Assembly: GCF_022844465.1 (NCBI RefSeq)
Contig: NZ_JALHLP010000001.1
Span: 1,054,001-1,118,000 of the forward strand
Direction of reading: 5' to 3'
Source: Bradyrhizobium sp.
GTDB taxonomy: Bacteria; Pseudomonadota; Alphaproteobacteria; Rhizobiales; Xanthobacteraceae
DNA length: 64,000 nt
Below the pieces are notes generated by a model, which worked only from the letters and a program-made list of their open reading frames with translations, had not been told where the DNA came from and did not search any database. The translations under genes and the position numbers were made by a program. Numbering within the stretch: the first letter of the stretch is position 1; every line of letters starts with the position of its first letter. This document shows positions 17,611-26,592 of the stretch, in pieces.

Positions 17611-18744
17611 TCACGCTTCTTTCGTCACAATCAGTTCCGTCGCGCGCGGTCCCCGCCACCGGCCCAGGTAGCGCATCAAGGGCCGTTCGATCGCCACGTA
17701 GACCACCAAGCCCACGGTCCAAGCTGCCGCAAGGAACACGACCCGCGCGCCCGAAACCCCAAGCATGGGAAACGCCCGCAACGCCCGAAGCAGGCTCGCC
17801 ACCAGCGCGAGGGTGAATAGATGGGAAACAAACACCGAATAGGATGCATCCCCAAGTCTGCTAAGGAAGCGGACTTTCGGCCATCCCCACCGCTTCTCGA
17901 CGGACACGCACGCGAAAAGGAAAGCCGCGTCGGCACCCCCCCAGTAAAGCGCCCGCTCACTGCCTTCTGACACGCCGCGCAACACACCCATCGCAAACAT
18001 CGATGCACCGACGAGCAACACTGCCACGATGATCCAAGGCGACTCGTATCGTGTGAGGAACAGCCACGCGACGACCATTCCGAGCACGAAATCCAGCACC
18101 ACGGTTGAGCCGTAGAAATTGAGCAGGTGACTTCTGTCACCAAACAATACCTTCAATACGACCAAGATGCTCAGGGCCGCGGCTACGCCAACGATCCGCC
18201 GGCCGGTCGACATGAACAACAACGAGCCAAACAGCAGATAGACGAACGCGAAATGATTGAGTACCCACCCTGAAAACAAGAATGGCACATCGACGCCAAG
18301 AACAGGGTGGGGATAGGGAATGAAGGCGAACGAGAACACAACGTGCCAGAACTCGGCCTTCGCCGTTACCAGGTAGTGCGGCGCGACCAGCAACACGATC
18401 AGCATCAGGAGCGTGAACAGCCAGTAGAGAGGCGCAATGCGGACAAAGCGGCGGTACAGGAATGCTCCGAAGGTGACCTGCCGATCGTGACATGTGTAGA
18501 CAAGAATGAAACCACCGATAGCAAAGAACAAGTCGGTGCCAGCCGCACCGAAGCCGAGCGAGTGCTCGTGCACGCCGTCCGTCAGCCGCGTGATCTGCAG
18601 CTCGGTATGATAGAGGACGATGATCGACGCGGCGAACACCCGCAGTTGCTGCAGGCTTTGGATCCTGCCCACAGCGGGCTCAAGCTCGCTTGTTCCGGAA
18701 CGATCCCTGCCCTGCGGCCTCGATACCAGAACGCCCTTACCCAT
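17611..18744 (-). CDS. Acyltransferase 3 family membrane protein
   Basis: A protein of 377 residues with roughly ten membrane helices and family signatures near the N-terminus (QQLRVFAASIIVLYHTEL with the conserved His, then GAAGTDLFFAIGGFILVYT). Members O-acetylate or succinylate surface sugars (NodX, OafA, ExoZ types). An upstream in-frame start at 18786 would add 14 residues; the ATG at 18744 has an AGGAA ribosome site and is preferred. Last gene of a five-gene minus-strand operon with sugar-modifying enzymes, so it probably acylates the exopolysaccharide. Confidence 0.88.
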   Translation of the reverse strand: MGKGVLVSRPQGRDRSGTSELEPAVGRIQSLQQLRVFAASIIVLYHTELQITRLTDGVHEHSLGFGAAGTDLFFAIGGFILVYTCHDRQVTFGAFLYRRFVRIAPLYWLFTLLMLIVLLVAPHYLVTAKAEFWHVVFSFAFIPYPHPVLGVDVPFLFSGWVLNHFAFVYLLFGSLLFMSTGRRIVGVAAALSILVVLKVLFGDRSHLLNFYGSTVVLDFVLGMVVAWLFLTRYESPWIIVAVLLVGASMFAMGVLRGVSEGSERALYWGGADAAFLFACVSVEKRWGWPKVRFLSRLGDASYSVFVSHLFTLALVASLLRALRAFPMLGVSGARVVFLAAAWTVGLVVYVAIERPLMRYLGRWRGPRATELIVTKEA

Positions 18745-18810
18745 TATGATTCCTGACTCGGTGACGCTACGGCACCGCCCAATCACTTCTTCAGCGCAAG
18801 CAGAAAACCA

Positions 18811-20121
18811 TCAATGCACTTCACGAATGAGCGCGGCTTCCAGTGCGAGCCGCGACGCAGCTTCGAGCCGCGCGAACGGGACATCGGCACGGATCGCCAT
18901 ATCCAGCAGACTGTGCTTCCCATCTGCAAGGTTAAGAAGCCATAGCAGGTCCATCTGACCGGCGCCGCCGGCGTTGCGCTGGCCCGCAATTGCCCGGTAA
19001 AGTCCGCGCCTTCCGAGCTGTGGTTCGCCTCGTCCATCCACGCGTTCATAGGTGCGGTTACGATCAAGCAGATCCAGAACCGCCTCGATGACGGCGTAGG
19101 ACTGTTCCAACGCTTCTGGCTTCACGAAATCCAGATTGTCGGCCGAGGTGTGGTATTCGGGAAAAGTCCCGTGCACGCTGCGCATCAGGCAGCCGACCGG
19201 CAGATCGAACCCCGGGGAACAGAACTGCCGCTCGTCGTAGCCATAGGGGTTGAATGGCAGGACTTGGTAGGGATGCCCGGAATGTTGCAGGACGTGCGCT
19301 ACGGCGCGATCGATGACTGCGCCACTGCGGCTGTTCTTGTAGTGAAATCCGCCGGGGTCTCCCAGGCAGGTCAGCACCAGGCCGTGCTCGATCCCGGCGA
19401 GCCGCGATTCGTTTCGATCCAGCCACGCAATGGCGCCGATGGTGGCCGGGAGGAACAGGAAGCGATAGCTCAACCGTCGCCTTCCTCGGGCCTGCCGCAT
19501 GGCAAGCGCGGTCATGACCGCGATTCCAGAGAGATTGTCGTTGGCGAGACTGGGATGACAGATGTGACAGGTGATCAGCATCTCCCGGTTGGTCTGACCG
19601 GGAAGAAACAGCTCCCCATAGGTGAGCGAACCCGGCGAAATGTCGCTGTCGATCTCGACGCGATAGTTCTCGTCCGTCATCGTTTGCCAGAGGCGATGGG
19701 CAAGGCAGAAGCCCCAGTCGTCGGCATAGTATCCGGTGCGATAGGGAACGAGGTCGGGCTGATCGGGCAATGTATGGACATGCGCCGCCAGTTCGGCGCG
19801 ACTCACGACGCCCTCCACCGGCTTGCTGTAGCCCACCACATGAAGATTGTTTTCGCCAAAGTCGACCAGACGACGACCCGACATCGTCGAGATCGTGCCG
19901 CCGCGAATGTTCCATTCCATCGGCACGTGCCAGTCGAGCACCGCGGTGCCGGTTTCGACTTCCCGAACCGCGAGATCGATGTGACGCCCGACGATTTCAA
20001 GCGTCTTGCGAACACCGGCGCCGGTCAGACTCCGATTGATCGGAAACAATTCCGTGACCAGACCATGGAGGTCTATCGCGGGCTTCCGACCCGACAGCGA
20101 TGGTTGCGACCTGTCCAGCAT
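18811..20121 (-). CDS. DUF4910 aminopeptidase-like protein with C-terminal winged helix
   Basis: A protein of 436 residues resembling M28-type zinc peptidases with a DUF2172-like insertion. Visible motifs are HICHPSLANDNLSGIAV (candidate zinc His and Asp), GDPGGFHYKNSR and PEYHTSADN. The last ~80 residues (GLYRAIAG..DLLWLLNLADGKHSLLDMAIRA.VPF..LEAA) look like the winged HTH usually attached to this family. From memory such genes sit beside nucleotide-sugar C-methyltransferase and RmlC genes in many O-antigen or EPS loci, as here. Whether it cuts a peptide, an amide or a sugar-linked group is not established. Confidence 0.82.
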   Translation of the reverse strand: MLDRSQPSLSGRKPAIDLHGLVTELFPINRSLTGAGVRKTLEIVGRHIDLAVREVETGTAVLDWHVPMEWNIRGGTISTMSGRRLVDFGENNLHVVGYSKPVEGVVSRAELAAHVHTLPDQPDLVPYRTGYYADDWGFCLAHRLWQTMTDENYRVEIDSDISPGSLTYGELFLPGQTNREMLITCHICHPSLANDNLSGIAVMTALAMRQARGRRRLSYRFLFLPATIGAIAWLDRNESRLAGIEHGLVLTCLGDPGGFHYKNSRSGAVIDRAVAHVLQHSGHPYQVLPFNPYGYDERQFCSPGFDLPVGCLMRSVHGTFPEYHTSADNLDFVKPEALEQSYAVIEAVLDLLDRNRTYERVDGRGEPQLGRRGLYRAIAGQRNAGGAGQMDLLWLLNLADGKHSLLDMAIRADVPFARLEAASRLALEAALIREVH

Positions 20122-20136
20122 CCTAGTTCCAGAGCC

Positions 20137-20679
20137 TCACCACAGCTTGCGATGCGAGAGCAGTGGCCACCCGGCATCCTTGGGCGACAACACCGTTACC
20201 GGCTCCGGCCATCTGATACCGGACAAGGGATCATCGTGCCGAAATCCATCCGATAATTCTTCGACGTACTCCACTCCCATCAGGTACTCGACGACCGAGT
20301 CGTCCTCCAATGTTTGAAACCCATGCGCGAAACCGGCCGGGATGTAGACCATCGTTGCGGAGGACGGGGCCAGTTCATTGGCGAAAATCTGGCCCCGGGT
20401 CGGTGAGGTCGACCGCACGTCCACGATGACGTCGTGAATGCGCCCAGCGGTGCAGCGAACGATTTTTGCATCGGCCTTCGGAGCCCTCTGGAAATGCATT
20501 CCGCGAACGCTTCCGCGAACTCGCGTCAGCGAGCTGTTGCCCTGAACTGGACGAAAATCGATTCCCTGCGCCGCAAAGCTTTCCGCGCACCAGGTGCGCG
20601 TGAAGCTACCTCGCACGTCTGCACGGGGCGCCAGTTCGATCAAACGCGCATCTGACTCGCCCAGCGCAATGAATTTCAC
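20137..20679 (-). CDS. RmlC-like dTDP-4-dehydrorhamnose 3,5-epimerase family protein
   Basis: A protein of 180 residues with a cupin fold. His62 (RGMHFQ) and Tyr132 (EYLMG) occupy the catalytic base and acid positions of RmlC, and Asp150 in FRHDDPLSGIRWP matches the His-Asp dyad partner. The family epimerises C3 and/or C5 of 4-keto-6-deoxy nucleotide sugars. With no rmlA/B/D in the window, and with a cytidylyltransferase and a C-methyltransferase nearby, it more likely serves a branched deoxysugar than rhamnose (inference). Confidence 0.88.
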   Translation of the reverse strand: MKFIALGESDARLIELAPRADVRGSFTRTWCAESFAAQGIDFRPVQGNSSLTRVRGSVRGMHFQRAPKADAKIVRCTAGRIHDVIVDVRSTSPTRGQIFANELAPSSATMVYIPAGFAHGFQTLEDDSVVEYLMGVEYVEELSDGFRHDDPLSGIRWPEPVTVLSPKDAGWPLLSHRKLW

Positions 20680-20750
20680 GGATCCAACCTCGTCGGTACA
20701 GTCTAATTCGGCGTGTTCAAGCTCAGCAGGAAGCTAGCTTCCATCCGCGG

Positions 20751-22055
20751 TCAGCCTTCAATGGTAGCCTTCGGAACCGGCACGATGAAGCGCCCTCCCC
20801 AGGCTCGAATTCCCTCCATCTGCGCCTTGATCTCCTGCTTGAGATTCCAGGGCAGAATAAGGACGTAATCGGGCTTGGCTTCGAAGATCGCTTCGGGCGG
20901 CAGGATCGGAATCCGAACGCCCGGGAGATAGCGACCCTGCTTTGAAGGCGCGCGATCCACGGTGAAATCGACGAAATCGACGCCGACGCCGCAGTAGTTC
21001 AGCAGCGTTACAGCCTTTGCGGGCGCACCATATCCAACGATGGTTTTCGACTGACGCTTGAGCGAGATCAGCAGGTCCAGGAGATTGCGCTTCGTCTCCT
21101 TTACCGATTCGCTCCAGGCAATATAGACGTCATCCCTATCCAAGCCGTAGTCGCGTTCCTTCGCCAGTACCTCCACCACCCGGGGGCTCTCAAGATGCGA
21201 GGCATTCGCATGGCACACGAAGAACCTGATGGATCCGCCGTGCGTTTCGGGCAATTCAACGTCGAACACACGAAGACCGGCCTTGGCGAAGATGCGCTGT
21301 CCGGCAATCAGCGACAGATAAGAGAAATGCTCGTGGTAGATCGTGTCGAACTGGTGCCGTTGCATGAGCGTCAGCAAGTGCTGCACCTCGAACGTGGCCA
21401 CGCCATTGGGCGCGAGCAATACTCTGGCGCCCGCGACGAAATCGTTGATGTCGGGCACATGCGCCAGCACGTTATTTGCAGTGATCAGGTCCGCGACCCA
21501 GCCCTCGCCGCGCAAGATTTCAGCATACGCTCGACCAAAAAACTCAATGCGTGTTTCAATATTCTTCCTGCGCGCCGCAATCGCCACGCTCTCGCACGGC
21601 TCGATCCCGAGACAGTTGATGCCTTTGGCGATCGAGTACTGCAGCAGATAGCCGTCATTGGATGCGATCTCGACATGACGCGAGTTGGCGCCCAGCTGGA
21701 AACGCTCGGACATATCGTCGACATAGGTCCTGGCGTGGTCCAGCCATGACGACGAGTGCGATGAAAAATAGGCATAGTCAGCACGGAAGATGTCTGACGC
21801 TGCCAGCAGATCGCGGGTTTGCACCAAACGGCACTCGCCACAGACGAATGCCTCCAGAGGATAGAATGGCTCCGCCTTCATGTAGGCGGCCGGCTCAACG
21901 TAGTCGTTGGCGACCGGCGACAGGCCGAGGCTGATCAGCTTAAGGGAAAGTTGGTGCCCACAGTGGCGGCATTTCGGCGCAATGCCGGGAGCCGCAGGCG
22001 TGCTGATACTCATTGGTATTTCCAATTTCGACACTGTCGTCAGATTTCTTTCCAT
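20751..22055 (-). CDS. Nucleotide-sugar C-methyltransferase (SAM-dependent)
   Basis: A protein of 434 residues with the three-part layout of sugar C-methyltransferases. It has an N-terminal zinc ribbon (Cys29, Cys32, Cys72, Cys75) followed by LSPVANDYV, a central Rossmann methyltransferase domain, and a C-terminal domain with GYGAPAKAVTLLNYCG and YLPGVRIPI. Relatives such as TylC3 and NovU add a methyl group at C3 or C5 of 4-keto sugars. The ATG at 22055 overlaps the upstream SDR gene by 16 bases; an internal ATG at 22013 is an alternative. Suggests a C-methyl-branched sugar in the polysaccharide. Confidence 0.88.
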   Translation of the reverse strand: MERNLTTVSKLEIPMSISTPAAPGIAPKCRHCGHQLSLKLISLGLSPVANDYVEPAAYMKAEPFYPLEAFVCGECRLVQTRDLLAASDIFRADYAYFSSHSSSWLDHARTYVDDMSERFQLGANSRHVEIASNDGYLLQYSIAKGINCLGIEPCESVAIAARRKNIETRIEFFGRAYAEILRGEGWVADLITANNVLAHVPDINDFVAGARVLLAPNGVATFEVQHLLTLMQRHQFDTIYHEHFSYLSLIAGQRIFAKAGLRVFDVELPETHGGSIRFFVCHANASHLESPRVVEVLAKERDYGLDRDDVYIAWSESVKETKRNLLDLLISLKRQSKTIVGYGAPAKAVTLLNYCGVGVDFVDFTVDRAPSKQGRYLPGVRIPILPPEAIFEAKPDYVLILPWNLKQEIKAQMEGIRAWGGRFIVPVPKATIEG

Positions 22056-23083
22056 TCCAGGTTTTCATTGAGGCGACCGCAGTCAATGTGATCCTGCAAC
22101 ACCTTCAGGCGCATCAGGTCCGACGACCGGAATTCGCTATCCTGGAACTTCATTTTCTTGAGGCCGGCGACCAGATTCTGAATCGACTGATCAAGGCTCA
22201 TGGTCGGCTGGTGGTTGGGCGCGAGTGATCGGAATAGCGAGAAATCGACCTTGTAGGAGCGGCTGTCGACTGGCGCTGAAGTATTGATCGATACCTTGGT
22301 GCCCGGTAGCGCCTTTGCTACCGAATTGGCCAGATCCTTGACCTGAAAATTACGGTCATCCGATCCCGCATTGACCGAGAGATATCGCCCCCCCGTTCCG
22401 GCTGGTCGGTCGATCGCCCAGTCAATGGCGCGGGCCATGTCGGCAACGTCGATCAACGGACGCCACGGCGAGCCGTCGGAGAGAACGCTGATCAAGCCTC
22501 GGCTGATCGCGCAAGCCACGAAATCGTTCAGAACGAGATCAAGCCGAAGCCGATCCGACATCCCGCAAGCCGTGGCAAAGCGAAGACAGGTCACGACCAT
22601 ATCGCTATCGATGGCAACAAGTTCCTGCTCCGCGCCAATCTTTGATTTCGCGTAGGCTGTGATCGGATTCAGCGGGTCGGTTTCCTTGCGAGGCGGACCG
22701 TCGGCAATTCCATAGACGCTGCAACTCGATGCGAACACGAAATGCTTGACGCCCGCGGCTGCCGCCGCCCGCGCGATCGAAACCGTCGTCTTCTGGTTGA
22801 TATCGTGGGTTACCGCCTGGAATTTGTTTCCCATTGGATCATTGGAAATCGCAGCCAGTTGGACGACGGCGTCATATCCGGTCAGATCGAGCGAGACGTT
22901 GCGCACGTCACCGTAAAACTGTTCGTCGAGAAATCGCTCCGGAACGACCGTGGAGCCGGTCAGGCAATGCGCGAAATAGGCATTGTCGTAGCCGTGAAGC
23001 GTCGCATTCGGACGGCGGGACCGCAGATATTTTGCGACCGCGGGCCCAACGTAACCCATGTTGCCGGTAATGAGAACTTTCAA
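22040..23083 (-). CDS. NAD-dependent sugar epimerase/dehydratase (extended SDR)
   Basis: A protein of 347 residues starting at a TTG (ribosome site AGAGG) so that the Rossmann motif VLITGNMGYVGP lies at the N-terminus. Catalytic Ser in FASSCSVYG and Tyr/Lys in TAYAKSK are present. Extended SDRs of this type are 4,6-dehydratases, epimerases or 4-ketoreductases of nucleotide sugars; the sequence does not decide which. First gene of the minus-strand operon running to the acyltransferase, and divergent from the PLP-enzyme gene. Confidence 0.85.
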   Translation of the reverse strand: MKVLITGNMGYVGPAVAKYLRSRRPNATLHGYDNAYFAHCLTGSTVVPERFLDEQFYGDVRNVSLDLTGYDAVVQLAAISNDPMGNKFQAVTHDINQKTTVSIARAAAAAGVKHFVFASSCSVYGIADGPPRKETDPLNPITAYAKSKIGAEQELVAIDSDMVVTCLRFATACGMSDRLRLDLVLNDFVACAISRGLISVLSDGSPWRPLIDVADMARAIDWAIDRPAGTGGRYLSVNAGSDDRNFQVKDLANSVAKALPGTKVSINTSAPVDSRSYKVDFSLFRSLAPNHQPTMSLDQSIQNLVAGLKKMKFQDSEFRSSDLMRLKVLQDHIDCGRLNENLEWKEI

Positions 23084-23349
23084 GAGATTGCCTCTAACAG
23101 CCGCGATCACAAATGCGCAGCAATTTCTTACGACATTTCCGGACCGAAACCCACCCTTTGTGCGATTCAGGTTAACGGCTATGGGCGCCACGGAGTGCCT
23201 GCTACTCGTTGTAAGTACAGGCTTTTGGACGTAAAGGAAGGGATAGAGTGAAGAGCCGCCGCGCGGTCATCAGGTCTTCCTGGTGAGGTCGCACGATGCG
23301 GGCCTTGCTACAGAGTAGAGCGAACTGAAATTTTCCGAGAGGGATTTCC

Positions 23350-24687
23350 TTGAATTCGCCAACCAAGCCTCCCTTTGCGCAGACGTTCGAAACCTCGGCA
23401 AGAATGCAGGCGCGCGCTCACGCCCTTATCCCGGGCGGAGCCCATACCTACGCCAAGGGCGATGATCAGTATCCGGTGCTGGCGCCCGGATTTCTGAAGC
23501 GAGGCCTGGGATGTCACGTCTGGGACGTCGATGGAAACGAGTTCATCGAATACGGGATGGGCTTGCGCGCGGTGACGCTGGGACATGCTTACGCACCTGT
23601 CGTCGAAGCGGCTCATCGCCAGATGCTGCTCGGCGAAAACTACACGCGTCCGGCCGCCATCGAACTGGACTGCGCCGAACAGTTCCTGAGCCTGATCGAA
23701 GGCTACGACATGGTGAAGTTCGGCAAGAACGGATCGGACGCGACCACCGCGGCGGTAAGGCTCGCGCGGGCATATACCGGGCGCGACCTGATTGCCAGAT
23801 GCGGCGATCAGCCGTTCTTTTCTGTCGACGACTGGTTCATCGGAGATACCCCGATGTCGGCGGGCATTCCGAAAGCCATCCAGGACCTGACCGTCCAGTT
23901 TCGTTTCAACAACATTGATAGCCTTCGGTCGTTGTTTGAACAAAAACCCGGCGGGATTGCCTGTGTCATTCTCGAAGCGGCGACGGCCGTGGATCCGGAA
24001 CCCGGCTTTCTCCAGTCGGTTCAAGAGCTGTGTCGCCGCGAGGGAGCGGTATTCATTCTCGATGAAATGATTACCGGCTTCCGATGGCATAACGCCGGCG
24101 CCAGGAAGGTATATGGAATCTCGCCGGACCTTTCGACCTTCGGCAAAGGCATGGGCAACGGATTCTCGGTGGCCGCGTTGGCGGGCCGCAAGGAGCTTAT
24201 GGAACTCGGCGGTTTGCAGCATGACCGGGAGCGCGTCTTCCTGCTTTCGACAACCCACGGCGCCGAGACCCACTCGCTCGCGGCCGCGATCGAAACGATG
24301 CATATCTACCGCCGCGACGGCGTCATAGATTTTCTTCACCGCCAGGGAGAGCGGTTGCGGACCGGCGTCAATCAAGCCATCGACTCGCTTGGCCTCAAAG
24401 GAAACTTTGAAGTGCTGGGCCGACCCTCAAACCTGGTCTACGCCACGCGCGACCAGTCCAAGGTTCCGTCGCAGGCTTTCAGGGCGCTTTTCCTCCAGGA
24501 GACGATTCGACGCGGCTTGATCATGCCATCCCTGGTGGTGAGCTTCTCTCACAGCGACGCCGATATCGATCGCACGATTGAGGCGATCGGAGAGGCGCTT
24601 CAGGTTTATCGCCGGGCGCTGGAAGACGGTGTCGAGCGCTACCTGATCGGGCGCCCGGTAAAGCCGGTATTCCGGAAATTCAATTGA
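23350..24687 (+). CDS. Class III PLP-dependent aminotransferase (glutamate-1-semialdehyde aminomutase-like)
   Basis: A protein of 445 residues with the class III fold: PLP-contact LDEMITGFR (Asp238) and Schiff-base Lys266 in LSTFGKGMGNG. It opens with RMQARAHALIPGGAHTYAKG, typical of glutamate-1-semialdehyde 2,1-aminomutase-like enzymes found in secondary and surface-sugar clusters. A TTG start follows a GAGAGGGA ribosome site. Housekeeping haem biosynthesis is unlikely given the EPS setting; it may make an amino sugar or an amino-acid-type substituent. Divergent from the SDR operon with 266 bases between. Confidence 0.85.
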   Translation: MNSPTKPPFAQTFETSARMQARAHALIPGGAHTYAKGDDQYPVLAPGFLKRGLGCHVWDVDGNEFIEYGMGLRAVTLGHAYAPVVEAAHRQMLLGENYTRPAAIELDCAEQFLSLIEGYDMVKFGKNGSDATTAAVRLARAYTGRDLIARCGDQPFFSVDDWFIGDTPMSAGIPKAIQDLTVQFRFNNIDSLRSLFEQKPGGIACVILEAATAVDPEPGFLQSVQELCRREGAVFILDEMITGFRWHNAGARKVYGISPDLSTFGKGMGNGFSVAALAGRKELMELGGLQHDRERVFLLSTTHGAETHSLAAAIETMHIYRRDGVIDFLHRQGERLRTGVNQAIDSLGLKGNFEVLGRPSNLVYATRDQSKVPSQAFRALFLQETIRRGLIMPSLVVSFSHSDADIDRTIEAIGEALQVYRRALEDGVERYLIGRPVKPVFRKFN

Positions 24688-24748
24688 GAAGCAGCGTGAC
24701 GGCCGCGGGCACGAACATGCCGAGGCTCTTCTAGCCCCTTGGATCTGT

Positions 24749-26239
24749 TCACGTAGCCGGCGTCCGGAGTTTGGCCTCGGCGGAATCGATAATCAGCACC
24801 CAGTCGCCGGAGCCAGGCGACGTGAAACTTCGTATTCCGGAATTGGGGAAATTTCCCGCTGCCGCTACCGCTCCCGTGCCGGGATCATACCAGTTGCAAT
24901 TGGCAAGATGGCTGGCATCGGTGATCTTGCTCATGTCGATCGTGACCGTCCGGCGACGCAAAGCCAGCTTGTCCCAGAACGTCTGGCCCGCTGGCAGATA
25001 GACGATAATCGTTCGACCGTCGCTGGCACGCGCGCAGACGGACCCGCCAGCGGCGCCAGCCGTCATTACCTCGTTCGATACGTCCGGCACCAGCAGGTGA
25101 AAGCTTCGCGATCGAAACAGCTTGCCGAGTAGTTGCTGGCCGACCGAGCCGGCGGAGTTCAGCTGGCTCTGCCAGGTCGGCGGTCCAGCATTGACTCCGT
25201 TGCGAGCATTCGCCGAATTGAACGGCCAGATCGCGCCGTTGCCGAACAGGCGTCCCAGCGTGCAGCCGCCGAGGACAGCGCCATAACCCTCGGCGCGCAA
25301 CTGCGCGGCGGTGGTCGAATGCTCAAGCTCGTACCAGTCCTCGCCCATCAAACAGGGCAAGCCTTGCGAATAACAACGCTGCGCGCCTGACACCACGCTC
25401 TTTAGTGGCTCGTAGACCCAATTGACATCAAGCCACGGTCTGACAGAGCCATAGGCGATTCGATGCGCATCGACGCTCGAGTAGCTGCCGTTCGGCGTTG
25501 CGGCCCCGGTTTCCAGAACGTAGTTGGCTTCGAGTGTCATCAGATGCAGGGGATCAGCGGCCTTGATGGCCATCGCCAGCTTGTCGAGCTTGCCATAGAC
25601 AAGGGCATTGTTGGGATCGGCATCTCCGCCGAGCAGCCAGATCAGGTTCGGAAAACGCTTGTAGCGATTGGCGAGAAACGTCCCATACCCCTCAATTACC
25701 GCATCGCTGCTATCCCTCACGCTGGCCTGGTAACCTTCCGTACCCTTCAGGCCCACGAACATCGGCATCAGCAGCACGGTCATGCCGTAAGCCAGGCACC
25801 GCTGCATTACGTAGTCGACATGAGCCCAGTAGGGCTCATTGAAGTTCGTGAAATCGGCGCCGCTGAAGGGAGCATCGCCGGCGAAATTGTTCGGCGGGTT
25901 GCTCTGGTAGGTCTTGTCGGCGGCGATCATCCAGAGAACATTGATGCCGCGCGCCGCCCGGTCGAGCAAATACGCCTCGACGTCCGACCCGGAGAGCTGC
26001 TGGATCAGATGTTGCGGCGCTTCACCGCAGGCAAAGCAGGGCTTGCCGTCCTGGTCGATGAACGCTGTGCGTTGGGAATTCAGCGCAACTGGAAACCGCA
26101 GTGGCAGCGGCGATTCGCCCTGAGCCGCCTGAGCAACAACTCCGGACAGCGCCCGCGGTAGAAAACACCGCGCTAGGTCGACCCCTACCGCTCCGCAACC
26201 CGCCAAGAATGATCGCCGGCCTATGGTGTCGAGTGGCAT
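24749..26239 (-). CDS. Tat-exported DUF4038 glycoside hydrolase (GH140-like)
   Basis: A protein of 496 residues with a twin-arginine signal (GRRSFLAG followed by a hydrophobic stretch to AQAA). The DUF4038 (beta/alpha)8 domain follows (GKPCFACGEAPQHLIQQL, RGINVLWMIAADKTY, FPNLIWLLGGDADPN, LMGEDWYELEH). The C-terminal ~90 residues resemble the collagen-binding-2 beta domain that accompanies it (VCARASDGRTIIVYLPAG, NWYDPGTG). Acidic residues in GGDAD and GEDWYE are candidate catalytic groups. GH140 members cleave apiose linkages; the substrate here is unknown. ATG 26239 with GAGG ribosome site preferred. Confidence 0.82.
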   Translation of the reverse strand: MPLDTIGRRSFLAGCGAVGVDLARCFLPRALSGVVAQAAQGESPLPLRFPVALNSQRTAFIDQDGKPCFACGEAPQHLIQQLSGSDVEAYLLDRAARGINVLWMIAADKTYQSNPPNNFAGDAPFSGADFTNFNEPYWAHVDYVMQRCLAYGMTVLLMPMFVGLKGTEGYQASVRDSSDAVIEGYGTFLANRYKRFPNLIWLLGGDADPNNALVYGKLDKLAMAIKAADPLHLMTLEANYVLETGAATPNGSYSSVDAHRIAYGSVRPWLDVNWVYEPLKSVVSGAQRCYSQGLPCLMGEDWYELEHSTTAAQLRAEGYGAVLGGCTLGRLFGNGAIWPFNSANARNGVNAGPPTWQSQLNSAGSVGQQLLGKLFRSRSFHLLVPDVSNEVMTAGAAGGSVCARASDGRTIIVYLPAGQTFWDKLALRRRTVTIDMSKITDASHLANCNWYDPGTGAVAAAGNFPNSGIRSFTSPGSGDWVLIIDSAEAKLRTPAT

Positions 26240-26592
26240 GACATCGCCTCGCCAGACCCAGCCATGTGTTGCCTTTAACAAGCACGATTGACTGAACCCT
26301 ACACCACCCTGTCCTAGACCACTAAAGACAAACTTGGTTGGCGCCGCCGAATTTCGAGCCGATTGCCGGCGACGTGCTGCCCGTATAAGCTCCGCATCGC
26401 GGTCTCAAGTTCTCTTCTATTCTCCGTTCTGGTCAACAGTCCTTCACGTCGATGCGCCTTGAGCAGGACGCAAACTCCCCTCGATCGTCTCCGTGAAGTG
26501 CCAGCCCTGTCGCCCGCCTGTAGCGGGTCCAAGCATGAACAGGCCACTTCTACGATCGTGGCGCTTCCGGTTTTTTCTTGAAAGATTTTTTC
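26240..26592. other. Divergent intergenic region
   Basis: 353 bases between the divergent glycoside hydrolase and methyltransferase genes. No convincing small gene, repeat or terminator is seen; it should hold both promoters. Confidence 0.4.
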
